From: Magnetospirillum sp.
GTDB lineage: Bacteria; Pseudomonadota; Alphaproteobacteria; CACIAM-22H2
DNA length: 64,000 nt
Assembly (NCBI GenBank): GCA_027532905.1
Contig: JAPZUA010000001.1
Coordinates: 789,950 to 853,949, forward strand
Direction: 5' to 3'
Shown: positions 51,399-61,497 of the stretch, in pieces
How positions within the stretch are numbered: the stretch's first letter is position 1
Layout of the letters: each line of letters opens with the position of its first letter
Notes under the pieces: generated by a model
Databases searched by the model: none
Told to the model about the DNA's origin: nothing
The model's input: the letters and a program-made list of their open reading frames with translations, nothing else
Made by a program: the position numbers and the translations under genes

Positions 51399-53096
51399 AT
51401 GCCCCACATCTTCCGGAGACTAATCGACGCCAAAATTGGCACAAAGATTTCAGCGGCAGTCGGCATCTTGCTTCTAGCAATTGCACTGATAAGTAGCTTA
51501 GCCGTTCGCGGAATTGACCGCGTTTACTATGCTTCCGAAGACGTCGCGAAAAACTGGCTTCCGGGCATTCAAGAGGCCGGATATTTACGTTTTGCCATTT
51601 CGCGCCATCGTACGCTCGCTGCACGGCACATACTTGTGAGCGAGCCGGCGCAGAAAACACAAACCGAGGCGGACATCAACGCAATACTGGAGCAAATCGC
51701 CAAGCACCGAATCGCGTATGAACCATTGATATCATCAGCTCAAGAAAAAGCGCTGTATGACGCTTTTGTCGGACAATGGGGCACTTATCTTGCGTCCATT
51801 CCGTCAGTTCTTGATGAGTCGCGGGCCAACAATCAGCAATCTGCAGCAACGATATGGGGGAACGTTACCGTACCCTTTACCTCAGCGGACAAAGCGCTAA
51901 GTGACATTATCGATCTAAATGAGGCAGGGGCTGTTGCGTCAAATAGAAGCGCCTATGCAATAGAACAGGCCGTGCTCTTGCAGGTCATCCTCATGGTCTG
52001 CTTTGCCATAGTGTTCGCGATCGCGGCGGCTGTATTTTTGGTCACTTCAGTCAGTAAGCCAATTGTAGCTATGACGGCTGCTATGAAGGGACTCTCTGAA
52101 AAGAACTTGGCGGTCGATATTCCAGCCGTCGGTCGCGGGGATGAGGTCGGCGCCATGGCTACCGCCGTCCAGGTGTTTAGAGACAACATGATGCGCGCCG
52201 ACCGGCTTGAAGCCGAAGCCGCAAAAGACCGGGCGGTACGGGAGACCCGTGCTGCCGCAATCCTGAAGCTCACACAAAAATTTGACACAAGCGCAGGGAA
52301 CGTCGTGAGCAAGCTGTCCAGCTCTGCTGAAGCGCTCCAGAAGAGTGCAGCCGAAATGACCCAAACAGCCGAAAGCGCCAGCCAACAAGCGACTGCAGTG
52401 GCGGCGGCGTCCGAGGAGGCATCAACGAATGTGCAAACGGTCGCATCGTCGGCCGAGGAGCTATCGGCTTCGATTCAGGAGATCTCTCGTCGGGTCAGCG
52501 AATCAGCCACCATTACCAAAACGGCGGTTGAACAAGCGGACAGAACGAGCGAGACCGTACAGGGGCTGGTCACTGTTGCCGCAAAAATTGGCGACGTCAC
52601 CAAGCTCATCAATGATATTGCCGGCCAGACAAACCTGCTTGCACTCAACGCCACGATTGAAGCGGCGCGTGCAGGCGACGCGGGCAAAGGATTCGCAGTC
52701 GTTGCGTCGGAAGTAAAAGGCCTTGCAACCCAAACAGCAAGAGCAACGGAGGAAATCTCTGGTCAGGTTACGGCGATTCAAAAGGCGTCTGCGGAAACCG
52801 TCGTTGCAATTCAGGGGATCTCCGAAACCATTCGCTCGATTAGCGAGATAGCTGCCGCAATCGCGTCGGCCGTCGAAGAACAAGGCGCTGCGACGCAAGA
52901 AATCGCCCGAAATGTTCAGCAAGCTGCAGCGGGAACTTCGGAAGTTTCGTCGAATATCGCAGGGGTCACAAAAGCCGCATCGGACACTGGGCACGTGGCA
53001 ACGCGGGTCAGTGGGGGAGCAGCTCAGATTACCGACCAAGCCGGGTTTCTGAAGCGTGAGGTCGAAAGCTTTCTTGACGGTGTGCGTGCAGCTTGA
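51399..53096 (+). CDS. Membrane methyl-accepting chemotaxis protein (4HB-type sensor, HAMP, signalling domain)
   Basis: The product is 565 aa. Membrane helices at about 17-37 ([20 protein letters not shown]) and 190-212 flank a four-helix-bundle periplasmic domain. A HAMP domain (about 213-265, [20 protein letters not shown]) is followed by a signalling domain with [20 protein letters not shown] and [20 protein letters not shown]. It detects an unknown ligand. It ends 2 bases before the histidine kinase start, so the two are probably co-transcribed. There is no CheR-tether pentapeptide. Confidence 0.94.
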   Translation: MPHIFRRLIDAKIGTKISAAVGILLLAIALISSLAVRGIDRVYYASEDVAKNWLPGIQEAGYLRFAISRHRTLAARHILVSEPAQKTQTEADINAILEQIAKHRIAYEPLISSAQEKALYDAFVGQWGTYLASIPSVLDESRANNQQSAATIWGNVTVPFTSADKALSDIIDLNEAGAVASNRSAYAIEQAVLLQVILMVCFAIVFAIAAAVFLVTSVSKPIVAMTAAMKGLSEKNLAVDIPAVGRGDEVGAMATAVQVFRDNMMRADRLEAEAAKDRAVRETRAAAILKLTQKFDTSAGNVVSKLSSSAEALQKSAAEMTQTAESASQQATAVAAASEEASTNVQTVASSAEELSASIQEISRRVSESATITKTAVEQADRTSETVQGLVTVAAKIGDVTKLINDIAGQTNLLALNATIEAARAGDAGKGFAVVASEVKGLATQTARATEEISGQVTAIQKASAETVVAIQGISETIRSISEIAAAIASAVEEQGAATQEIARNVQQAAAGTSEVSSNIAGVTKAASDTGHVATRVSGGAAQITDQAGFLKREVESFLDGVRAA

Positions 53097-53098
53097 AA

Positions 53099-55231
53099 AT
53101 GCGACTGGGAAAACGAGAAGTCTTGCGAATCGTTATTTCTGCAGCAGTTCTAGCTGCAGCAGCTTTTACATCTTATCGCGAGATCGCGAACGCAGAACTC
53201 ATAGCGAAAAACCAAGTTTCGACCAATGCCTTCTCCGCCAACCGCAATGTTCATATCCTTCTGGATAGTGGAAGAACGGTACTCGACTCGGTCGCTTACA
53301 ATGTCGATATCGTAGATGGCAAGATAGCGCCGAGCGCCAGATTAAACGTAGCGCTTGACCTGGCGAACAAGAGCAAGCTCTTTGTGATCGGAATAATCAT
53401 ATTGGACAAAGAAGGGACCGCAATTGCGACAGCGCATCCACGGACTGGGCTGGGGGTAAGTTATTCGTCCGGAGACTACTTCAATGCTTTGAAGAACGAT
53501 CCCAGCAAACAATTCGCATTTGGCACGCCGCGATATTCTCGAGTCTTCAATGAAGTTCTAGTGCCACTTGCGCGATCGATCCGAGATGTGAATGGCGAGT
53601 TCTTAGGCGTTATCGCGGTCGGCATTTCCTTTCCGGAAATACAGAAAGCGCTCAAGCCGGCATCTGAGATTGGCGACGCAAAATCGCGACTATGGCGAGA
53701 AGACGGGTTGCTACTGGCAAGTTCGGAGAATGACCAAACAGAAGTTGGCATTTTCTATCCAAATATCCCCCTGTTCAGAGAAAGACATTCAGACGCTGAT
53801 ACAGGCATTTTCGTAGCGTACTCGCCCTTAAACAATGAAACGCGCATCTCTGCATGGCGGAATAACTTTTCATACCCGGTCTTTGTCTCCTCGGGCACGA
53901 ACCGTACCCCTGCAATGTTTCGGGCCTACTACACCGCGGCCGCAGTTATGTTTGCCTCTTTCTGCCTGTTGGCGATGATCTGGGTGATCGCCTATCTCGC
54001 AGATCGTGAAATTCGTCAAAGAGAACGTTCAATCGAAGAACTGCGCATATCGCGCGACAAGGCTCAACGTAGTGAGGATGGCCTGCGTCGAGTTCTTGAA
54101 TCTGCGAGTGACGGAATCGTCATTCTGGATTCAGAAATGAAAATACGCAGCTTCAATGATGCGGCCGAACGTATCTTTGGACGACGTGAAGCCGAGTTGC
54201 TCGGGCGACCACTGGACCTATTATTGCCGAACGAGATCCGGGAGAAGCATTCTAGCCTAATTGAAGGTTTTGCCGCAGGTAACGAGCAGGGGCGGCAGAT
54301 GGGCAGTCGGCGCGGTGTGCATGGGCAGCATAGTGATGGATATGCTATTCCGCTCACAGTAACGATCAGTAAAGCCGGCTCGCTAAACGACGAAGTATAC
54401 CTCGCCGTTGTTCGGGATATGAGCGAGACAATAGCTTACGAGAATCAACTCGTCGAGAATGCTCAAGAGCAGGAGCAGCTCCGGATCAAGGCCGAACAGG
54501 CGAACAAAGCAAAATCGCTCTTTTTGGCGACAATGAGCCATGAACTCCGTACGCCCTTGAACGCAATTATTGGCTTTTCCGAAGCGCTCCTTTCCGGCGT
54601 AGCTGGCCCGGTTCTGCCCGAGAGACAGCGGGAGTATCTTGGCTATGTTCTGCAGAGCGGGCGCCATTTGCTCGAAATATTTAACGACATCATCGACATC
54701 AGCCGATTGCAGTCTTGCATGCACACAGCCCAGCTTGAGAATGTCAACATCGCTGAGGTCGTCGATATGGCCGGTACAATGCTTCGTGCGAAGCTCGAGC
54801 AGAAGCAGATCAAGCTTGTTCTGGAACCGGCGGAAGATGTCATCGAAGCTCGAGCCGACGTCCGCGCGCTTCGCCAGATCCTTATAAACATTCTGGGCAA
54901 TGCCGTTAAGTTCTCGCCCGCAGGCGCAACAATCATGTGTACGTGGGAACGTGATGACAGCCACGTATTCATCCGTGTCTGCGACCAAGGGCCCGGCATC
55001 TCGCCGAACGTCGCGCAGAACGTCGGGCTGCCCTTCAATCAGGATCGGCAAATGCATCAGGCAAACAATGATGGGCTTGGTTTGGGATTGGCAATTTCGA
55101 CGGCACTCGCCCGGTCGATGAATGGGCGTATCGTTCTAAGGAATGGCGCAGACATCGGTCTTGAGGCGACGGTTGAACTCGAGTGTTTTGGCGTTGTTGG
55201 AAAGTCGGAACAGACGTTGCCGGCAGAGTAG
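53099..55231 (+). CDS. Membrane sensor histidine kinase with PAS domain
   Basis: The product is 710 aa. Membrane helices at about 9-26 and 282-303 enclose a periplasmic sensor of roughly 250 residues with the dCache-like pattern of EFLGVIAVGISFPEIQKAL. A PAS domain (about 330-445, LESASDGIVILDSEMKIRSF, RIFGRREAELLGRPLDLLLP), HisKA with the phospho-acceptor His481 in ATMSHELRTPLNAIIGF, and an HATPase domain (NILGNAVKFSPAGAT, CDQGPGISP, GLGLGLAISTALA) follow. There is no receiver domain and no response-regulator gene next to it. The ATG at 53099 is used; a TTG at 53093 overlaps the chemoreceptor stop. Confidence 0.92.
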   Translation: MRLGKREVLRIVISAAVLAAAAFTSYREIANAELIAKNQVSTNAFSANRNVHILLDSGRTVLDSVAYNVDIVDGKIAPSARLNVALDLANKSKLFVIGIIILDKEGTAIATAHPRTGLGVSYSSGDYFNALKNDPSKQFAFGTPRYSRVFNEVLVPLARSIRDVNGEFLGVIAVGISFPEIQKALKPASEIGDAKSRLWREDGLLLASSENDQTEVGIFYPNIPLFRERHSDADTGIFVAYSPLNNETRISAWRNNFSYPVFVSSGTNRTPAMFRAYYTAAAVMFASFCLLAMIWVIAYLADREIRQRERSIEELRISRDKAQRSEDGLRRVLESASDGIVILDSEMKIRSFNDAAERIFGRREAELLGRPLDLLLPNEIREKHSSLIEGFAAGNEQGRQMGSRRGVHGQHSDGYAIPLTVTISKAGSLNDEVYLAVVRDMSETIAYENQLVENAQEQEQLRIKAEQANKAKSLFLATMSHELRTPLNAIIGFSEALLSGVAGPVLPERQREYLGYVLQSGRHLLEIFNDIIDISRLQSCMHTAQLENVNIAEVVDMAGTMLRAKLEQKQIKLVLEPAEDVIEARADVRALRQILINILGNAVKFSPAGATIMCTWERDDSHVFIRVCDQGPGISPNVAQNVGLPFNQDRQMHQANNDGLGLGLAISTALARSMNGRIVLRNGADIGLEATVELECFGVVGKSEQTLPAE

Positions 55232-55280
55232 AAATCATGCCGTCTTATGCTCGACAGAGTGCACCAATGCGAGACCTCCA

Positions 55281-57068
55281 ATGAATACGCACACGAATTC
55301 GTCGGAAGCAAACCAGCGGAATCTCTATTCGCCTGAAGCGAGATCCAAACCGTTCCCGCTTACTTTTGCGGCAGCTTTTGTTGTTCTGTTGACCATATCG
55401 ATGGGCTCCTACTCTCTTTATTGGGCACGAGAAGTCTCTGTGGAGGCGCGTCTTGAAGATGCAAAGCGTGTTCTTTATTCAGCAAGCCGCCATGTCCGCG
55501 AACAGTATGATCTGCTTAACGATGTTGCCAACGAAGTAGCTGAAACTGTCAACGGCCGCGATTTGACGTCCATATCCGCGTCAGAGCTGCGGGAGATCAA
55601 GACCCGCATTGAGCGACCACTCGTCAGCAAACAAATTGAGTTTTTCATATTCGATAAGACCGGACAGAATATCTACGCCTCCGGTCCGGGAACGAACGTT
55701 TCTGATCGTGAGTACTTCAGATTCCATGCGTTTCCGAGCGAATTTGAGCAAAGAGCGGATAGCATCGTCAACGCAGCCAATGGCTTGGTGATTAGCGTGC
55801 CGTATGTGGCGCGATTGCGACAAAGGGAGCTTCTGGCTGGCTCGAAGAAACTCAGTAATGCGTCGGGAGATTTTCAAGGCGTTGTCGCTGTATCTATTCC
55901 GACGTCGGCATTCCTCGAAATTTTTAGCTTGCTGCGGCGTGAAGCCGACGACACTATCTTCATGGCGCGCAATGACAGAATTGGGATGGTCCGCGAACCT
56001 GCGCACGAACGGTTCGCTGGTCAAAGCATTCCAAATGCACTGGTCTTCCAGAACTATCCGAGATTCCAAGAGGGGCGCTTTCGTGGTTCCGCTTCTACAG
56101 ACGGAATTCGACGCGTCGGTGTTCACCTAAGTTTAGCGCCACTGCCGCTGGTTCTCGGAAATTCACTCGAGGTTCGCGGACTCGATTGGGAAGGCCTCAA
56201 TCTTGTGCAGCCTCTTCTCGCCACGTCCCTTGCGACGGTATTCGTGGTTCTGGCGTTTTCTCTGGTAGCGGTTCTATTCCAACGAAACGCCGTTAAAGCC
56301 GAGGCGAGGCTCCGGGGTTCCCTCAAGGAACAGGAAGATTTGAGGATAGCCGCTGAAGCTGCAAATGTCGCAAAATCGAATTTTCTAGCAACCATGAGCC
56401 ACGAGTTGCGGTCTCCGCTCAATGCGATCATTGGGTTCGCCGAAATGATCTACCATGGTCATATCGACGCAGCTAAGCGAGAGAAAGTGATCGAATATCA
56501 AGGATACATTCTCAAGAGTGGCCGCCATTTGCTCGCTTTGATTAACGACGTGCTTGATCTCAGCCGTGTGCAGAAACTTGGTCACACGCCGGAGATTTCT
56601 GCAGTCGAAATCAGGTCGCTGATCGAAGAGAGTGTTCTAATGGCCAGCGATCGCGCCGAGAAAAAGCAAGTTCATATCGTCGTTCAGTTCGAGACCGATG
56701 CCATTTGCTTTCAAACTGATCGCCGATTGCTATTTCAAGTCTTGGTAAATCTTATTGTAAACGCCATCAAGTTCTCGCCGCCGGGCAAGGATGTTCGGAT
56801 TCGGGGGGTTCAGAAGAATGATACACTTGAAATCTCAATCTCCGACGAAGGGCCGGGGATGAGCCAAACAGCAATTGATTCGATTGGTAAGCCGTTTCTG
56901 CGTGAGCAAAGTGCGCATTTGGCAAACGAAGAGGGAATAGGTCTCGGTCTTGCGATCTGCGTTGAATCCTTAAATGCCATCGGAGGGAACTTACGCATTC
57001 AGAATAGGAGCCCCTCGGGGCTTCAAGCAGAAGTCAAGATCCCACAGCCAGAACAAACGTTGCAGTAA
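55281..57068 (+). CDS. Membrane sensor histidine kinase
   Basis: The product is 595 aa. Membrane helices at about 29-48 and 312-335 flank a periplasmic sensor with a Cache-like pattern (KQIEFFIFDKTGQNIYASGP, SDREYFRFH, FQGVVAVSIPTSAFLEIFSL). HisKA has His374 in ATMSHELRSPLNAIIGF; the HATPase domain has LIVNAIKFSPPGKD, SDEGPGMSQ and EGIGLGLAICVESLN. It resembles the preceding kinase in its catalytic half, suggesting duplication and divergence. It starts 49 bases after that kinase; no response regulator is adjacent. Confidence 0.92.
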   Translation: MNTHTNSSEANQRNLYSPEARSKPFPLTFAAAFVVLLTISMGSYSLYWAREVSVEARLEDAKRVLYSASRHVREQYDLLNDVANEVAETVNGRDLTSISASELREIKTRIERPLVSKQIEFFIFDKTGQNIYASGPGTNVSDREYFRFHAFPSEFEQRADSIVNAANGLVISVPYVARLRQRELLAGSKKLSNASGDFQGVVAVSIPTSAFLEIFSLLRREADDTIFMARNDRIGMVREPAHERFAGQSIPNALVFQNYPRFQEGRFRGSASTDGIRRVGVHLSLAPLPLVLGNSLEVRGLDWEGLNLVQPLLATSLATVFVVLAFSLVAVLFQRNAVKAEARLRGSLKEQEDLRIAAEAANVAKSNFLATMSHELRSPLNAIIGFAEMIYHGHIDAAKREKVIEYQGYILKSGRHLLALINDVLDLSRVQKLGHTPEISAVEIRSLIEESVLMASDRAEKKQVHIVVQFETDAICFQTDRRLLFQVLVNLIVNAIKFSPPGKDVRIRGVQKNDTLEISISDEGPGMSQTAIDSIGKPFLREQSAHLANEEGIGLGLAICVESLNAIGGNLRIQNRSPSGLQAEVKIPQPEQTLQ

Positions 57069-57238
57069 CGATTTTTTGTATCGACGGGATCTATGTCGTC
57101 TCTAACAGGCCTCGCGCAAGTTTACGAATCAACGTTCAGCCAACTTCTTAACGCCCGCAAAATCTCATTTTCGACACCGGTGTCGGAGGCGGGCGAGACA
57201 GAGGGGATTTACAATTTAGACAGCGACGGAGTTACCTA

Positions 57239-57856
57239 CTAGCGCGGATTTCGCAATAGCCACTCGCGCATCTCGGCGATTTCGCGCTCCTGGGCGGCAA
57301 TGATCTCGTTGGCCCATTTTTTGGTTTGTTCGTTGGTTCCAAACTGCAGAACAACTCGCGCCATATCGATAGCACCCTGATGGTGCGGGATCATTCCGCG
57401 CACGAAGTCGATGTCGGCGTTCCCGGTAAACGCGATCCCCATGTCGCGATGCATCTTCGCATTTGCTTCTTCGAACGCGCGCGTGGAAGGTGTCACCGCG
57501 GCTGAAGCCTGCCCATGCTCCTGATGGCCCTGACCGCTCGCGGCACCCGCCCCCATGCCTTGCCCGCCCATCATGCCCTGCATCATCGGCATCATGTCCC
57601 GCATCATCGGGGCCATGCGCTCCATCATCTGTGCACGTTCCTCCGGCGACCCCGCACGCATCCGCTCCATCATGGGCATCATTTCGCGCATGGTTCGCAT
57701 CATACGCTCCATATCGGCTGGTGGAGCGGCCGTCTGTCCTTGAGGCTGACCCGCGCCGTGACCGGCATGAGGATTCTGTGCAAAACTGCCGATGCTTGCG
57801 GTAGTAGCCAACACCATCACCAGTGCAGAGCGTTGTGCGATGGACTTGATCGACAT
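57239..57856 (-). CDS. Exported DUF305 protein with methionine-rich copper-binding region
   Basis: The product is 205 aa. A signal peptide (residues 1-27) is followed by HAGHG, then a region at 49-102 in which about 21 of 54 residues are methionine in MM-x-x-M patterns (MMRTMREMMPMMERM, MMRDMMPMMQGMMGG), a Cu(I)/Ag(I)-binding composition. The C-terminal DUF305 domain has DFVRGMIPHHQGAIDMARVV and QEREIAEMREWLLR with conserved His and Met. It should act in the periplasm as a copper buffer or chaperone for the neighbouring RND pump. Confidence 0.9.
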   Translation of the reverse strand: MSIKSIAQRSALVMVLATTASIGSFAQNPHAGHGAGQPQGQTAAPPADMERMMRTMREMMPMMERMRAGSPEERAQMMERMAPMMRDMMPMMQGMMGGQGMGAGAASGQGHQEHGQASAAVTPSTRAFEEANAKMHRDMGIAFTGNADIDFVRGMIPHHQGAIDMARVVLQFGTNEQTKKWANEIIAAQEREIAEMREWLLRNPR

Positions 57857-57946
57857 GTTGAGGCCTCCGTTTGGGTCTTGGTTATTTCGGAGGTTGGACC
57901 GGGTTCATTGCAACACCATCTCCAACGTGTAACGGAATGTTGCGGC

Positions 57947-58318
57947 TCAGAACCGTGCCTGCGCGGTTGCACCGTCCGGCCCCGTGATTCGAACAGCGCC
58001 TTTGGTTCCCGGCGGCACCGGAACTGGTGCTGCGCCGACCAGACGGTTCGACTCGCCTGGCTGCAAAGGGAATCGTTGCGTTGCGCCGCCGACGACCAGG
58101 ATCGCGTCGGCACGGTATCCTTGCGCTGACACCGGCCGGTCATTGGCGTCGTAGAGGAACACCACGACATGCGTCGTGCCGTTCGCCACGAGTTCGGCAT
58201 GATGGCGTACTCCGGCATCGACCTTTAGGCCGCCATTCGGACCAGGGCGTGGATCATGCGCGAAGGCAGGTCCGGCGATCGACAAGCCAATCAGAGCGGC
58301 AGAAAGAAGGCGGGTCAT
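57947..58318 (-). CDS. Small periplasmic protein of the metal-efflux cluster
   Basis: The product is 123 aa. The signal peptide MTRLLSAALIGLSIAGPAFA is followed by HDPRPGPNGGLKVDAGVRHH, a His-rich start, then a beta-sandwich-like domain. I do not recognise a named family; similar small proteins sit with copper/silver RND systems. GGAGAT before the ATG at 58318 supports this start over one 12 bases upstream. It lies 19 bases after the pump gene. Confidence 0.75.
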   Translation of the reverse strand: MTRLLSAALIGLSIAGPAFAHDPRPGPNGGLKVDAGVRHHAELVANGTTHVVVFLYDANDRPVSAQGYRADAILVVGGATQRFPLQPGESNRLVGAAPVPVPPGTKGAVRITGPDGATAQARF

Positions 58319-58337
58319 GGAGATCTCCATTTCGGGG

Positions 58338-61300
58338 TCAGAAGGATTCCAGGGACTTCGAGGCGCTGGGTGTGCCGGCGGCTGCCGTATCCGTATCGCG
58401 GACCTGTGCCAAGAGACGTTCCAATGGCTTACGGCCGTAGCGCAGAAACAATGTTGGGGTCAGGAACGTGTCGAGCACCGTGGCAGTTACAAGGCCCCCA
58501 AAAATGGTGACGGCAACCGGATGCAGGATCTCCTTGCCAGGCGCGTAGGGGCCAATCATCAGCGGCAAGAGTGCGACGCCGGCCGAGAGGGCCGTCATCA
58601 GCACGGGCGTAAGCCGCTCCAGCGAACCGCGCATCACAAGTTCGTGCCCGAAGGGCACACCCTCGTGGATCGCCAGATTGATGTAGTGGCTGATCTTCAA
58701 GATGCCGTTGCGAGTGGCGATACCGGTCAGCGTGATAAAGCCGACCATTGAGGCGACGGACAATGGCTGTCCTGCCACCCAAAGAGCAGCCACAGCGCCG
58801 ATCAATGCCAGCGGTACGCTTGCCATTATGATTGCCACGAACAGGATCGAGCGATAGCGCGAGTAGAGAATAGCGAAGATCATCGCCAACGAGATGAGGC
58901 TCAAGAGCCCGATCGTCCGCATGGATTCTTCCTGTGCCTGGAACGTCCCTTCGAGACTGATGAAGAAACCAGGCGACAGTTGTTGGGTCGCGAGCAACTG
59001 ACGGATCTGCGCGACCACGGAAGCCATGTCGGCAGTGCCGTCCGTGTTCGCCATGACGACAATTCGCCGCTTGCCATTTTCGCGAAGTATTTGGTTGGGC
59101 CCATCGGTTTCGACGATGTCCGCGATCTGTCGTACAGGAATCCAACCAAGCGGGGTTTCAATAAGCAGATCGGCGAGGCCCTGGGTCGTCCGTCGTTCGT
59201 CCTGCAGACGGACCACCACGTCGAAGCGACGATTGCCATCGAGGATACGCGATACGATCCGTCCGTTCGACAGTCGCTCGAGTTGCTCGGTGATCTCGGC
59301 TGGCTGCAGTCCGTAAAGGGCAGCGCGCCGATAGTCGACGATGACTTCGAGCTGCGGAATCCGAACTTGCTTTTCGACTTGCAGATCGACAATACCCGGC
59401 ACGCCAGCAAGCTTCTGGCGGAGTTCTTCGGACAGCGCTCGGATGCTGTCGAGGTCCTCGCCGAACACCTTGATCGCAATCTGCGCACGAACGCCTGAGA
59501 GCATGTGATCGAGACGGTGTGAGATTGGTTGCCCCATATTGGTACTGACCGGCAATACGGAAAGCCTGGCGCGGATGTCGTTGACGATCTCGTTCTTCGA
59601 ACGTCCGCTCGGATGCAAATCGACATCGATCTCCGAGGAATGAACGCCTTCAGCATGTTCGTCGAGTTCGGCGCGGCCTGTACGTCTGCCGACCAGCTTC
59701 ACTTTAGGCACCTCCATGATGAGACGCTCGGCGATCAATCCGACTCGATGGCTTTCGGCGAGCGAGATGCCAGGATTCAACAGCATCGAGATCGTCAGAG
59801 TCCCCTCGTTGAAAGGCGGCAAGAACGAGCGCGGCAAGTGCGTGGCGAAAGCGCCGGCGGCAACGACTCCGACGAGTGCACCCGACATCAACGTGCGCGG
59901 ATGACGAAACGACCAGCCAAGGAGGCGGCGATTGCCGCCTTTCAAGACGCGGACGATCAGGCCGTCATGCGCGTCGAGGCGCTTCAGACCGGGCAGCATG
60001 TAGTACGCCAGGACCGGCGTAAGCGTGATCGAAACCACGAGACTCGCGAGGATCGAGATGATGTAGGCCTGCCCCAGAGGCGCGAAGAGCCGCCCCTCGA
60101 TTCCCGTGAGTGCGAAGAGAGGGACAAAAACCAGGACAATGATCATCGTGGCGTAAACGATGCCCGATCGCACCTCCTGGCTTGCTGAAACGACGACTTC
60201 AAAGACCGAACGCGGGTTCCCTTTCTCGCGATTCTCACGTAGCCGCCGGAAGATGTTCTCGACATCCACCACCGCGTCATCGACCAGTTCTCCGATGGCG
60301 ATGGCGAGGCCACCCAATGTCATGGTGTTGATGGAAAGGCCCATCAAATGGAAAATGATCGCAGTGACCAGGATCGAAAGCGGAATAGCCGTCAGCGAAA
60401 TCGCAGTGGTGCGGGCGTTCATCAAGAAGACGAATAGAATGATCGCGACGACCCCGATCGCTTCCAGGAGCACCTTTTTCACGTTGCCAATCGACGTCTC
60501 GATGAAGCTTGCCTGCCGGAACAGCAACTGATCCGCGCGTATGCCATTCGGCAAGGTCGCGGTTATATCGCGAATGGCTTGCTCAACTTGAGCGGTCAGG
60601 CGGATCGTGTCGATGTTGGGCTGCTTCTCAACAGACACAATGACGGCGGAACGCCCCTGGAACCCCGCGTCGCCTCGCTTGATGCGCGGCGCGAAGGATA
60701 CATCGGCGATCTGCCGCAATGCGACGGGCTGCCCTGCGACCGTAGCCACAACGACACTGCGGAGGTCATCCAGGCTGTGGGTACGGCCGATGTTCCGGAT
60801 CAGGAACTCGCGGCTGTATTGGTCCGTGAAGCCCCCGCCGGTATTTGCGCCGAACTGAGCGAGTGCCGCTTCGACTTGCGACTGATTGACGCCCAGCGCG
60901 CGCATGGCGGCGGGATTGGGCGACACGCGGTATTGCCGAACTTCGCCGCCGATCGGAATGACCTGCGCAACGCCGGGGATGGCGAGCAGGCGCGGCCGGA
61001 TCGTAAAGTCGGCCAACTCGCGCAGGTCCATTGCCGAGACGTGATCCGGGCCGGTAACGGCGATCAACATGATCTGGCCCATGATCGAATTGATTGGCCC
61101 CATTTGCGGGACGACGTTAGCCGGAAGCTGGGCTTGGACGAGCGACAAGCGTTCCGCGATCTGCTGGCGATTTCTGTAGATGTCCGTGCCCCAGTCGAAC
61201 TCCACATAGATGATCGACAGCCCGACTCCGGACGTCGAGCGCACGCGGGTTACGCCGGGAAGCCCGTTCATCTGCGCTTCGAGGAGGACAGTGACGAGTT

Positions 61301-61487
61301 GCTCGACCTCAGGCGGTGCCAGCCCCTCGGCCTCCGTCATGATCGTTACCGTCGGCCGGTTCAAGTCCGGAAAGACATCAACCGGGAGCTTGGTGACGGT
61401 GAAGGCGCCATAAAGAACCAGCACGGCCGCAAAGGCCAGCACGAAGAGCCGGTTGCGCAGCGATTGCGTGACGAGAAAGTTGAACAT
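58338..61487 (-). CDS. Heavy-metal RND efflux pump (CusA/CzcA family)
   Basis: The product is 1049 aa, the usual RND length, with 12 membrane helices in two blocks. The start [40 protein letters not shown], the acidic membrane motif [20 protein letters not shown] and the second-half segments ([40 protein letters not shown]) are typical of the heavy-metal efflux group. It exports ions such as Cu+ or Ag+ together with the adaptor upstream and an outer-membrane factor not seen here. It is 10 bases after the adaptor gene. The metal cannot be fixed from the sequence; the methionine-rich neighbour favours copper. Confidence 0.95.
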   Translation of the reverse strand: MFNFLVTQSLRNRLFVLAFAAVLVLYGAFTVTKLPVDVFPDLNRPTVTIMTEAEGLAPPEVEQLVTVLLEAQMNGLPGVTRVRSTSGVGLSIIYVEFDWGTDIYRNRQQIAERLSLVQAQLPANVVPQMGPINSIMGQIMLIAVTGPDHVSAMDLRELADFTIRPRLLAIPGVAQVIPIGGEVRQYRVSPNPAAMRALGVNQSQVEAALAQFGANTGGGFTDQYSREFLIRNIGRTHSLDDLRSVVVATVAGQPVALRQIADVSFAPRIKRGDAGFQGRSAVIVSVEKQPNIDTIRLTAQVEQAIRDITATLPNGIRADQLLFRQASFIETSIGNVKKVLLEAIGVVAIILFVFLMNARTTAISLTAIPLSILVTAIIFHLMGLSINTMTLGGLAIAIGELVDDAVVDVENIFRRLRENREKGNPRSVFEVVVSASQEVRSGIVYATMIIVLVFVPLFALTGIEGRLFAPLGQAYIISILASLVVSITLTPVLAYYMLPGLKRLDAHDGLIVRVLKGGNRRLLGWSFRHPRTLMSGALVGVVAAGAFATHLPRSFLPPFNEGTLTISMLLNPGISLAESHRVGLIAERLIMEVPKVKLVGRRTGRAELDEHAEGVHSSEIDVDLHPSGRSKNEIVNDIRARLSVLPVSTNMGQPISHRLDHMLSGVRAQIAIKVFGEDLDSIRALSEELRQKLAGVPGIVDLQVEKQVRIPQLEVIVDYRRAALYGLQPAEITEQLERLSNGRIVSRILDGNRRFDVVVRLQDERRTTQGLADLLIETPLGWIPVRQIADIVETDGPNQILRENGKRRIVVMANTDGTADMASVVAQIRQLLATQQLSPGFFISLEGTFQAQEESMRTIGLLSLISLAMIFAILYSRYRSILFVAIIMASVPLALIGAVAALWVAGQPLSVASMVGFITLTGIATRNGILKISHYINLAIHEGVPFGHELVMRGSLERLTPVLMTALSAGVALLPLMIGPYAPGKEILHPVAVTIFGGLVTATVLDTFLTPTLFLRYGRKPLERLLAQVRDTDTAAAGTPSASKSLESF

Positions 61488-61497
61488 CGCCTGCGCC

